From contig JAEYWL010000080.1 of assembly GCA_023428915.1 (NCBI GenBank), positions 1-13,034 on the forward strand: a DNA stretch of 13,034 nucleotides. The letters run 5' to 3'. Source of the stretch: Verrucomicrobiota bacterium. Lineage in GTDB: Bacteria > Chlamydiota > Chlamydiia > Chlamydiales > JAEYWL01. Below the pieces are notes generated by a model. It made no database searches. It saw only the letters and a list, made by a program, of their open reading frames with translations, and was not told where the DNA came from. Shown here piece by piece: positions 7,672 through 13,034 of the stretch. The translations under genes and the position numbers were made by a program. The first letter of the stretch is position 1. Every line of letters starts with the position of its first letter.

Positions 7672-8367
7672 TTAAATATGTTTTTGACTATTGTTTGCTT
7701 GCTTTCTGCGCATTTTAGCATAGTAAACAGCCAGTAGCATGGAGCTCAGCAAGAGATACGTAGAAGGCTCAGGTACTGCTTGAGAATATGTATAGGTCAA
7801 ATAAAGCAAATCCGCAAGTTGTATGCCGCTTGCAGGATTTAGCGATTGAATAGAATAACTGACAACAATAGATGGCAAGACTGCCAAATGAGCGGCAATG
7901 GTATCTACTAATTGCAAAGGAGATGTACCAGTACCTATAAAAAGATTTAACGCCGGAGTTCCGCCCGTCCAGCTAAAGGTTTGGTTTGTTGTCCTGCTGC
8001 CAATAATAGCATTAGAAGTCGTTATTGGTGTCAGATTGATAGATTGGTTAAATGTCTTAAAAGACAATCCCATTGAGGAAGCTGTTACCTGCTGTACGCC
8101 AAACAAGCCGGTTGTAATCCAGTTGGTTTTCCAAGCAACACTATTTGAAGGCAGCGTTAAACTTACCCCTGTAAGGGTTCCATTTACGGGATTAAATAAA
8201 GGAATAGCGAAGTTAAATACAGTAGAAGAGCTTATGTTGTTATTTAACAACACTGTATGAGAAGGAAACGCTGTTGCATTTGAGCTGCTAAGTGTATAAT
8301 TTAATGTTGCAGCTCCAAGATACTGATAAAAACCTAATAAGATTAGCAACAGTAGATACTTTCTCAT
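7672..8367 (-). CDS. PEP-CTERM sorting-domain secreted protein (paralogue 2), 231 aa
   Basis: The architecture matches paralogue 1. It has a signal peptide (MRKYLLLLILLGF, likely cleaved after the Gly-Ala-Ala at 18-20), a beta-rich Ser/Thr/Asn body with IPLFNPVNGTLTGVSLTL (55-72), and a C-terminal VPEPSTYLLL (198-207) followed by a hydrophobic stretch and KMRRKQ. The conserved blocks SLTLPS, LSFKTFNQ, TWTGG or SWTGG, VSYSIQSLNP and YLTYTY are shared with the neighbour. Paralogue 2 has two extra residues around position 89 and a longer polar tail (ANNSQKHI) after the basic cluster, which is unusual because basic residues normally end PEP-CTERM proteins. The start ATG follows AAAGGG at 8 nt. 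It has its own promoter and lies 77 bp after the symporter operon. Confidence 0.85.
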   Translation of the reverse strand: MRKYLLLLILLGFYQYLGAATLNYTLSSSNATAFPSHTVLLNNNISSSTVFNFAIPLFNPVNGTLTGVSLTLPSNSVAWKTNWITTGLFGVQQVTASSMGLSFKTFNQSINLTPITTSNAIIGSRTTNQTFSWTGGTPALNLFIGTGTSPLQLVDTIAAHLAVLPSIVVSYSIQSLNPASGIQLADLLYLTYTYSQAVPEPSTYLLLSSMLLAVYYAKMRRKQANNSQKHI

Positions 8368-8390
8368 ACTTGATACCCTTTCCTATTATT

Positions 8391-8419
8391 ACTATATAGA
8401 AATTTCTTTAAAATTTCAA
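8391..8419 (-). promoter_or_regulatory. Promoter of PEP-CTERM paralogue 2
   Basis: On the minus strand TTGAAA (8414-8419) and TATAGT (8391-8396) are exactly 17 nt apart, about 23 nt before the start codon. The spacer contains the small palindrome GAAATTTC. The site sits in the 77-bp gap after the symporter stop codon. Confidence 0.5.
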
Positions 8420-8444
8420 GTAAGGAATAGTTTTAAGGATAACG

Positions 8445-9851
8445 TTATCTTTTAAGTTTGCCGGCCTCTTTCTCTAATTGCTCCTGTTTAAGGATTTTTA
8501 TAAAGTCATTACTCTCTTTAATGACTACTCCAGAAAGAGCGCAGAGTCCAATAAGGTTTGGGAATGCCATGAGGCCATTCGTAATATCTGAAATTTTCCA
8601 AACAACGTCTAACTCTAAGATTGCTCCAGGGATAACCACTAAGGAAAACAAGATCCGATAAAAAGGGATTGATTTTTCACCAAGCAAATACTCGACACAT
8701 TTTTCACCGTAATAAGCCCACCCAATTAAGGTAGTGAAGGCAAAAAAGATTAGGCCCACAGTAACCACATACCCACCCCAAGAATAGACTGAATGAAAGG
8801 CTGCAATAGTCAATGAGGCACCTGTCAAGATGCGGCCATTTGCATCTATTACTCCTAAATGATCAGTAACACCTAGCACTAAACCAGTAACACTGCACAT
8901 GATAATGGTAGCTAAGAAGCAACCAGTCATTGACACTAAAGCCTGACGGCCAGGGACATCAGTTTTAGCAGCCGCCGCTGCAATAGAAGCCGTACCTAAA
9001 CCTGCTTCACTTGTCATTAATCCACGGCTAACACCTACTTGCAGGGCTGTTGCCATGGTAGCGCCAAGAAAGCCCCCAAATGCGGCCTGCCCGCTAAATG
9101 CCGAAGTAAAAATCATTGAAAGAGCTTCAGGCACTCGGTCAAACTTTAGGACAATGATAATGCTGGCTCCTCCAATATACAAAAAAGCCATAAAAGGAAC
9201 GAGCCAGCTAGCTACTGTGCCAATGCTCTTAATCCCCCCAATCAAAGTTAAAGCTGTCAAGATTGCAATAACCACGCCGGTAATCCACGGATCGACATTA
9301 AACATGCTATATACGGCATCAGCAACAGAATTAGCCTGCAGCATATTGCCGCCGCCGAAAGAGGCTATGGCCCCAAAAAGTGCAAAAGCTATCGCCAGCC
9401 ACCTCCAACCGAGCCCCCTCTCAATAAAATACATGGGGCCGCCGGACATCTCGCCGCGCTTATCAACTATGCGGTACTTTACAGCTAAAACAGCTTCGGC
9501 ATACTTTGTGGCCATGCCAATTAACGCGGTTACCCACATCCAAAATAAACCGCCGAATCCCCCAATTGTAATGGCTGTAGCCACACCGGCAATATTACCA
9601 ATGCCAATAGTAGCAGCTAATGCAGTCATTAACGACTGAAAATGACTGATATCCCCTTTCCCTTCTTTAGCATGCTGCCAACCAAAAGCCAATTTAAGCG
9701 CATACCCCAAATATCGAAACTGCAGCCCTCGTAATGCAAAGGTTAAATACAACCCGATCCCGGTTAGTAAAATTAGGAGAGGAGCTCCCCAAACCCAGCT
9801 ATAAATTGTATCTAATCCCTTTAGCAGGGAAATATAGGTAGAATCACTCAT
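8445..9851 (-). CDS. Sodium:alanine/glycine symporter, AGCS family (second gene of operon)
   Basis: This is an inner-membrane Na+-coupled importer of small neutral amino acids such as alanine or glycine. The 468 residues and roughly ten to eleven hydrophobic helices fit the family. Hallmarks are GDISHFQSLMTALAATIG, GIGNIAGVATA (Asn86), GGFGGLFWMW (97-106, fitting the family signature), RGEMSGGPMYFI, GGGNMLQANS, SEAGLGTASIAAAAA and GWAYYGEKC. The C-terminal 20 residues are charged and cytoplasmic. It starts 6 nt after the stop of its upstream paralogue, with AAGAGG inside that gene's end serving as ribosome binding site (11-nt spacing), so the two are cotranscribed. The family is known in chlamydiae, where DagA is annotated as a D-alanine/glycine permease. 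Exact substrate cannot be read from sequence. Confidence 0.93.
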   Translation of the reverse strand: MSDSTYISLLKGLDTIYSWVWGAPLLILLTGIGLYLTFALRGLQFRYLGYALKLAFGWQHAKEGKGDISHFQSLMTALAATIGIGNIAGVATAITIGGFGGLFWMWVTALIGMATKYAEAVLAVKYRIVDKRGEMSGGPMYFIERGLGWRWLAIAFALFGAIASFGGGNMLQANSVADAVYSMFNVDPWITGVVIAILTALTLIGGIKSIGTVASWLVPFMAFLYIGGASIIIVLKFDRVPEALSMIFTSAFSGQAAFGGFLGATMATALQVGVSRGLMTSEAGLGTASIAAAAAKTDVPGRQALVSMTGCFLATIIMCSVTGLVLGVTDHLGVIDANGRILTGASLTIAAFHSVYSWGGYVVTVGLIFFAFTTLIGWAYYGEKCVEYLLGEKSIPFYRILFSLVVIPGAILELDVVWKISDITNGLMAFPNLIGLCALSGVVIKESNDFIKILKQEQLEKEAGKLKR

Positions 9852-9857
9852 CGTAGT

Positions 9858-11222
9858 TTAAGCCTCTTCAGGTTTAAGATTGATAGTTTCAATAAAAGAT
9901 TTAGTCTCAGCTTTAATCACTTTTGTTAATGCAATCAGGGCAATTAAGTTTGGTATTACCATCAAGGCATTAGAGATGTCGGCTACATGCCAAGCCAATT
10001 CCAAGTTGATTGCAGCTCCTGGAATTACCAGCAACGTGTAAAGAATTCTATAGGGAATAATAGCCTTTTCACCGAGTAAGTATTCAAAGCATTTTTCGCC
10101 GTAATAGGCCCAAGCAACTACTGTCGTCCAGGCAAAAAGCACTAACCCTATCGTTACAATGTATTCGCCCCAAGGCAATGTACTGCTGAAGGCTTCAATT
10201 GCTAGCGAAGCGCCGTTTAAGGTATAGCCATCGCTATCTGTTTTTCCAACCACTTGCGTTACGGCCAGAACTAATCCAGTAAAAGTACAAACGATCATGG
10301 TAGCCACAATGCCGGTCATGTTGATCAATCCCTGCCTTGCAGGTTGATCCGTTATAGCCGCAGCAGCAGCAATCGAAGAGATGCCCAATCCAGCTTCATT
10401 GGAAATCACACTCCGCGCTACCCCCATTTGTATGGCCATCATGACTGTAGCACCGGCAAAGCCGCCGGCTGCAGCCTGGCCTTCAAATGCACTCGTAAAT
10501 ATCAGCTGAATGGCCTCAGGCACCAAGTTCCATTTTAGAAAAATAATGACGACACCGCCGATGATATAGAATATTGCCATGAAAGGCACTAATACACCCG
10601 CCAGGTGGCCGATACTTTTAACCCCGCCAATCAATACCAGGCCGGTTAAAATGGCAATTGCCGCACCCGAAACCCAAGGATTTATAGACCATACATTCTC
10701 TAAGGCGTCGGCAATAGAGTTAACCTGTACAAGATTGCCTGTGCCTATAGCGGCTATGGACCCAAAAAGGGCAAACAATAATGCCACCGTTTTCCAGCCA
10801 AGACCTTTTGCGATATATTGCATGGGTCCGCCTGACATTTCACCGCGGCTATCTACACTTCTATATTTAACTGCCAGCATCGATTCGGCATACTTAGTGG
10901 CCATGCCAAAAAATGCTGTAATCCACATCCAAAATAATGAACCAAGCCCGCCTACAGCTACTGCAGTAGCGACCCCTACTATCGTCCCTGTACCAATGGC
11001 GCCCGCAAGTGAAGTCATTAACGCTTCAAAGTGGCTGATATCTCCCTTGGAGTCGGCCTGTTGCTTGGCAAATACTTGCTTTGTTCCATACCAAAGGTAT
11101 TTAAATTGCAGCCCTCTTAAGATAATAGTAAGGTACACGCCTGTACCCATGATTAAAACAAGTAGAGGAGCTCCCCATAACTTGTTTTTTACAAGTTCTA
11201 AAATAAGTTCTATCTGATCCAT
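9858..11222 (-). CDS. Sodium:alanine/glycine symporter, AGCS family (first gene of operon)
   Basis: This is a 454-residue paralogue of the downstream symporter and shares its helix pattern and motifs: GDISHFEALMTSLAGAIG, SLFWMW (95-100), RGEMSGGPMQYI, GTGNLVQVNS, NEAGLGISSIAAAAA and AWAYYGEKC. It differs in the first glycine-rich loop, where the usual GxGN reads GTGT (Thr80 instead of Asn), and in GGLGS (91-95) where the family signature expects small Gly/Ala. Substrate range or coupling may therefore differ from its partner; this is an inference. The ATG at 11220-11222 has only a weak upstream GGGTAGG. The ORF overlaps nothing. It leads a two-gene operon with the symporter at 8445-9851. Tandem duplication is the likely origin. 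Confidence 0.92.
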   Translation of the reverse strand: MDQIELILELVKNKLWGAPLLVLIMGTGVYLTIILRGLQFKYLWYGTKQVFAKQQADSKGDISHFEALMTSLAGAIGTGTIVGVATAVAVGGLGSLFWMWITAFFGMATKYAESMLAVKYRSVDSRGEMSGGPMQYIAKGLGWKTVALLFALFGSIAAIGTGNLVQVNSIADALENVWSINPWVSGAAIAILTGLVLIGGVKSIGHLAGVLVPFMAIFYIIGGVVIIFLKWNLVPEAIQLIFTSAFEGQAAAGGFAGATVMMAIQMGVARSVISNEAGLGISSIAAAAAITDQPARQGLINMTGIVATMIVCTFTGLVLAVTQVVGKTDSDGYTLNGASLAIEAFSSTLPWGEYIVTIGLVLFAWTTVVAWAYYGEKCFEYLLGEKAIIPYRILYTLLVIPGAAINLELAWHVADISNALMVIPNLIALIALTKVIKAETKSFIETINLKPEEA

Positions 11223-11252
11223 GGCCTACCCAGTTTAGAATAAATTTCGATT

Positions 11253-11286
11253 ATTATAGCTTAGCCCCTGATTTTCATCAGCTGAT
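11253..11286 (-). promoter_or_regulatory. Possible promoter and overlapping palindrome of the symporter operon
   Basis: On the minus strand a perfect TATAAT (11253-11258) lies about 30 nt before the first symporter start. The -35 position at 17 nt spacing is CTGATG (11276-11281), a poor match. It overlaps the 10-bp palindrome ATCAGCTGAT (11277-11286), which could be an operator half-pair. The -10 box is convincing, the rest is inference. Confidence 0.35.
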
Positions 11287-11333
11287 TTAATTTCCTATTT
11301 CTTAATTACACTGCATGTATTATCCAACGAGAA

Positions 11334-11375
11334 GGGATGCTAAGGACGCCAGGAACCTTTAAGGACAAAGGAGCA
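11334..11375. repeat. Degenerate GGAC-phrase repeat, middle copy
   Basis: Within the 272-bp gap 11223-11494 this stretch contains AAGGACGCCAGG (11342-11353), identical over 12 bp to 12727-12738, followed by AAGGACAAAGGAGC, which resembles the GGGACAAAGGGAC of the right copy. The rest of the gap holds the symporter promoter, AT-rich sequence and the tRNA promoter. Confidence 0.45.
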
Positions 11376-11442
11376 ATTATTTTTCTAAAAAGTTATTCAA
11401 GATACATTTTAGAGGCTATTTTATAAAATTTTAAAAAATCGC

Positions 11443-11472
11443 TTGTTGATTAATAGGAGAATTGTGTATGTT
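11443..11472 (+). promoter_or_regulatory. Possible promoter of tRNA-Pro (and lgt)
   Basis: TTGTTG (11443-11448) and TATGTT (11467-11472) are 18 nt apart and would start a transcript about 15 nt before the tRNA. It is the best candidate upstream of both tRNA-Pro and lgt, with partial matches only. Confidence 0.35.
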
Positions 11473-11494
11473 TATCTTTCGTTTTTCGAGTGAA

Positions 11495-11569
11495 CGGAGT
11501 ATAGCGCAGCTTGGCTAGCGCGGCTGCTTTGGGAGCAGTAGGTCGGGGGTTCGAATCCCTCTACTCCGA
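11495..11569 (+). tRNA. tRNA-Pro (UGG)
   Basis: This is a complete 75-nt cloverleaf. The acceptor stem CGGAGTA pairs with TACTCCG and the discriminator is A. The D stem is GCGC/GCGC, and the anticodon stem GCTGC/GCAGT encloses TTTGGGA, giving anticodon TGG at 11530-11532. The variable loop is five bases (AGGTC). The T arm is GGGGG-TTCGAAT-CCCTC with one G-T pair. The 3' CCA is not encoded and must be added after transcription. UGG anticodon tRNAs read most or all proline codons. It is followed directly by a strong terminator and lgt. Confidence 0.96.
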
Positions 11570-11573
11570 CTCT

Positions 11574-11611
11574 AAGGCTCCTTAACCAAAAGTTAAGGAG
11601 CCTTTTTTTTT
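11574..11611 (+). terminator. Strong intrinsic terminator between tRNA-Pro and lgt
   Basis: AAGGCTCCTTAAC (11574-11586) and its exact 13-bp complement (11592-11604) enclose the loop CAAAA, and a run of nine T (11603-11611) completes the 3' side. It starts four nt after the tRNA 3' end and its T-run touches the lgt Shine-Dalgarno sequence at 11612-11615. Confidence 0.92.
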
Positions 11612-11620
11612 GAGGTGTCA

Positions 11621-12499
11621 ATGCTTGCTGTATTATCTTGGGATCCAGATCGAGTTCTCTTTACAATACCCTATATAAATCACCCAATTGGCTGGTATGG
11701 CCTGCTCTTCGCATCAGGCTTTCTCCTCAGTTACTTTATGCTGCTCTTTCTAATAAAAAATGCCATTAAGCAAAACCCTAAACTTGCCGCTCCCAAGTAT
11801 GCTTCTTTATCCGCGGAAGATATAGCGCAAATAGTGGTTGACAGATTGTCTTGGTATGTAGTGCTGGGAACAATTATCGGCGCCCGTCTAGGTCATGTGC
11901 TTTTTTACGATTTAGACTATTATAGAGCACACCCTATGTCCATTTTGTATATCTGGGAAGGGGGGCTCGCTAGCCATGGCGGCACGCTAGGGGTTTTGCT
12001 GGCATTGTTTCTCTTTTACCGCAAATTAAAGCAAGTCCTTCCAGGATTTAGTTTTCTGGCTTTTATGGACACCTTTTGCATAGCCGTCCCTATTGCCTGC
12101 TTTTTCATTCGCCTGGGAAATTTCTTTAATCAGGAAATACTGGGCACGCCAACACAATTGCCCTGGGCTATTAGTTTTGGCCATCCAATGGACGGCCAAG
12201 CCAATATTCCCTCGCATCCGGCTCAACTCTATGAAGCCGGAGTATATTTCTTAGTCTTCATCGCCCTATTAATTTGCTGGAAATATATTCGGGAAAAGAT
12301 TGGCACAGGTTTCTTTGTGGGCCTTTTATTCCTCACTATATTTGGCTCTCGCTTTCTGATCGAATTTGTCAAAGTCCACCAGCCCAATATCTGGGATAGC
12401 TCTTCCCTGCAGATGGGGCAATGGCTAAGCCTGCCTTTCATTATTGCCGGTGTTGTTCTGTTCATCAACTCCATCAAAAAAACACCCGTCAGAACCTAA
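11621..12499 (+). CDS. lgt: Prolipoprotein diacylglyceryl transferase
   Basis: Lgt is the inner-membrane enzyme that moves diacylglycerol from phosphatidylglycerol to the lipobox cysteine of prolipoproteins, the first step of lipoprotein maturation. The 292 residues carry about seven membrane segments. Family motifs are GWYGLLFASGF (from about 24), GARLGHVLFYD (87-97), EGGLASHGGTLG with the essential-type His119, the signature RLGNFFNQEILG (from Arg164) and HPAQLYEA (from 199). A non-conserved insert sits in the first cytoplasmic loop (about 47-70), longer than in many homologues. I chose ATG 11621 because GAGG lies 5 nt upstream. A GTG at 11615 is in frame but overlaps that site. The ribosome binding site directly follows the T-run of the tRNA terminator, leaving no space for a separate promoter. 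No clear terminator follows. Confidence 0.96.
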   Translation: MLAVLSWDPDRVLFTIPYINHPIGWYGLLFASGFLLSYFMLLFLIKNAIKQNPKLAAPKYASLSAEDIAQIVVDRLSWYVVLGTIIGARLGHVLFYDLDYYRAHPMSILYIWEGGLASHGGTLGVLLALFLFYRKLKQVLPGFSFLAFMDTFCIAVPIACFFIRLGNFFNQEILGTPTQLPWAISFGHPMDGQANIPSHPAQLYEAGVYFLVFIALLICWKYIREKIGTGFFVGLLFLTIFGSRFLIEFVKVHQPNIWDSSSLQMGQWLSLPFIIAGVVLFINSIKKTPVRT

Positions 12500-12581
12500 A
12501 AAAACAGCAAATACATAATTCTGGCTAACTACCGCCATCGCTGCCGCAATGACGGGCTTATTTACCAGACTCCTGAGAAGT

Positions 12582-12727
12582 GCTTAAAGGGACAATGGAC
12601 CTTAGGGACAATATCTTGATCTTAATCTCGATCTTGATCTTAATCTTGATCTAATTTTTGAAAGCAAGAAGCGAATACCAAACCCTGAATTAGGCGCTTA
12701 AAGGGACAATGGACCTTAGGGACAATA
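12582..12727. repeat. 32-bp direct repeat flanking an 18-bp tandem repeat
   Basis: Positions 12582-12613 and 12696-12727 are identical over 32 bp and consist of GGGACAAT, GGACCTTA and GGGACAAT phrases. Between them, starting at 12613, an 18-bp unit (ATCTTGATCTTAATCTCG, second copy ending TG) occurs twice plus four more bases, to 12652. The 18-mer is itself three related hexamers (ATCTTG, ATCTTA, ATCTCG). No ORF crosses the region. Confidence 0.85.
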
Positions 12728-12758
12728 AGGACGCCAGGGACAAAGGGACTAAGCGCCT
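12692..12758. repeat. 67-bp GGGAC-phrase unit bounded by 9-bp inverted ends
   Basis: AGGCGCTTA (12692-12700) and TAAGCGCCT (12750-12758) are exact reverse complements. Between them lie repeated phrases of about eight bases built on GGGAC. The left copy at 160-215 ends in a similar TAAACGCC. This could be a complete unit of the repeat family. Confidence 0.5.
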
Positions 12759-12850
12759 TTAAGGTGGACCCCAAAGTTTGGACAGAAATGAGGCTTATGA
12801 ATGTCCTCGCGCCAGTCTCTTTGTCCCTGGCGTCCCTATTGTCCCTAAGG
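12714..12850. repeat. 37-bp inverted repeat of GGGAC phrases
   Basis: Positions 12714-12750 and 12814-12850 are reverse complements with two mismatches in 37 bp, separated by 63 bp. It would form a long stable hairpin in either transcript. It lies between the lgt 3' end and the convergent rRNA operon terminator, so a role as a 3' boundary is possible but unproven. Confidence 0.85.
12763..12785. mobile_element. Possible solitary IS3-type terminal repeat remnant
   Basis: GTGGACCCCAAAGTTTGGAC, within 12763-12785, resembles the ends of IS3-family (IS150-group-like) elements, which often read TGxACCCCAxxxxTTGGACA. No transposase fragment and no second end are seen. It sits in the loop of the 37-bp inverted repeat, so a chance resemblance cannot be excluded. 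Confidence 0.3.
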
Positions 12851-12907
12851 TCTCTTTATCACTAAGGTTCTTGAATAACTTCTAGCTAAATCTCTTGTGG
12901 TCAAAAT

Positions 12908-12942
12908 AAAAAAAAAGGCCAGTGACTTTGCAATCACTGGCC
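12908..12942 (-). terminator. Terminator of the rRNA operon
   Basis: On the minus strand GGCCAGTGA (complement of 12934-12942) pairs with TCACTGGCC (complement of 12917-12925) around an eight-base loop, followed by nine T (complement of 12908-12916). It lies about ten nt after the 5S 3' end. Confidence 0.92.
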
Positions 12943-12950
12943 GGAAAAAA

Positions 12951-13034
12951 AACTGGCGGCGTCCTACTCTTCCACACTCTTGCGTGCAGTACCATCGGCG
13001 ATGAGAGGCTTGACTTCTGAGTTCGGGATGGGAT
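12951..13034 (-). rRNA. rrf: 5S ribosomal RNA, 3' part (truncated by window end)
   Basis: Read on the minus strand, the sequence contains CCATCCCGAACTCAGAAGT, followed by AAGCCTCTCATCGCCGATGGTACTG and GAGAGTAGG-like GAAGAGTAGGACGCCGCCAG, the conserved loop B/C and helix V to helix I parts of bacterial 5S rRNA. About 84 nt are present of a usual 115-120. The exact 3' end (near 12951-12953) is set by the acceptor-type helix CCGCCAG and could be off by a few bases. 23S and 16S should lie beyond the right edge. Confidence 0.93.

Noticed and set aside
7898..8260. Plus-strand ORF of 120 codons opposite PEP-CTERM paralogue 2
   Set aside because: It is an antisense shadow of a well-supported secreted protein. 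A similar shadow appears opposite the paralogue, as expected from shared sequence.
9055..9639. Long plus-strand ORFs opposite both symporters (9055-9639 and 10579-11217)
   Set aside because: They mirror each other because the symporters are paralogues with biased codons in membrane helices. They have no plausible ribosome binding sites or domains.
11468..11518. A 16-codon ORF (ATG at 11468, with AGGAG upstream) overlapping the start of tRNA-Pro
   Set aside because: It overlaps the putative -10 box and runs into the tRNA cloverleaf. Most of its codons are fixed by the tRNA sequence, so coding is unlikely.
12582..12860. CRISPR array
   Set aside because: The repeats are adjacent or overlapping phrases with no regular spacers of constant length, and there are no cas genes.

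Overview
The window most likely comes from an amoeba-associated chlamydia (Chlamydiota, Parachlamydiaceae-like). The reasons are moderately low GC, AT-rich intergenic DNA, and a mix of housekeeping genes (valS, lgt, tRNA-Pro, the 3' end of an rRNA operon) with lineage-type hypothetical membrane and coiled-coil proteins and two Na+/alanine-type symporters. The taxonomic call is an inference from content and style, not from a database match.

Layout, left to right. Positions 1-152 are one long imperfect palindrome with perfect 30-bp outer arms, followed by a short degenerate stretch of GGAC-type phrases (about 160-210). A hypothetical multi-spanning membrane protein (208-897, minus) and an unrecognised 649-residue protein (1041-2990, minus), which may carry a permuted papain-like (NlpC/P60-like) His...Asn-Cys core, share the minus strand. 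A divergent AT-rich gap of about 280 bp leads to a membrane protein with a coiled-coil tail (3270-3944, plus), ending in a perfect 14-bp stem-loop. valS (4057-6897, plus) follows behind its own good sigma70-type promoter.

Convergent to valS are two tandem paralogues (6906-7580 and 7672-8367, minus). Each is a secreted protein with an N-terminal signal peptide and a C-terminal PEP-CTERM tripartite sorting signal, and each has its own near-consensus promoter. Upstream of them, on the same strand, is a two-gene operon of tandem AGCS-family Na+/amino-acid symporters (8445-9851 and 9858-11222), 6 nt apart. On the plus strand, tRNA-Pro(UGG) at 11495-11569 is followed by a very strong intrinsic terminator whose T-run directly abuts the ribosome binding site of lgt (11621-12499). 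lgt must therefore be transcribed through that terminator or by some less obvious route.

The right end (12500-12950) is gene-free and repeat-rich. It has a 32-bp exact direct repeat around an 18-bp tandem repeat, a 37-bp inverted repeat made of GGGAC phrases, and a possible solitary IS3-type end. Then come a strong terminator and the 3' part of a 5S rRNA gene on the minus strand, so the rest of the rRNA operon lies to the right.

Working together: Lgt, the PEP-CTERM proteins and the symporters are all envelope functions, but I see no operon linking them. The most notable content is the PEP-CTERM paralogue pair, the tRNA-terminator-lgt arrangement, and the family of GGGAC-phrase repeats found in three separate intergenic regions.
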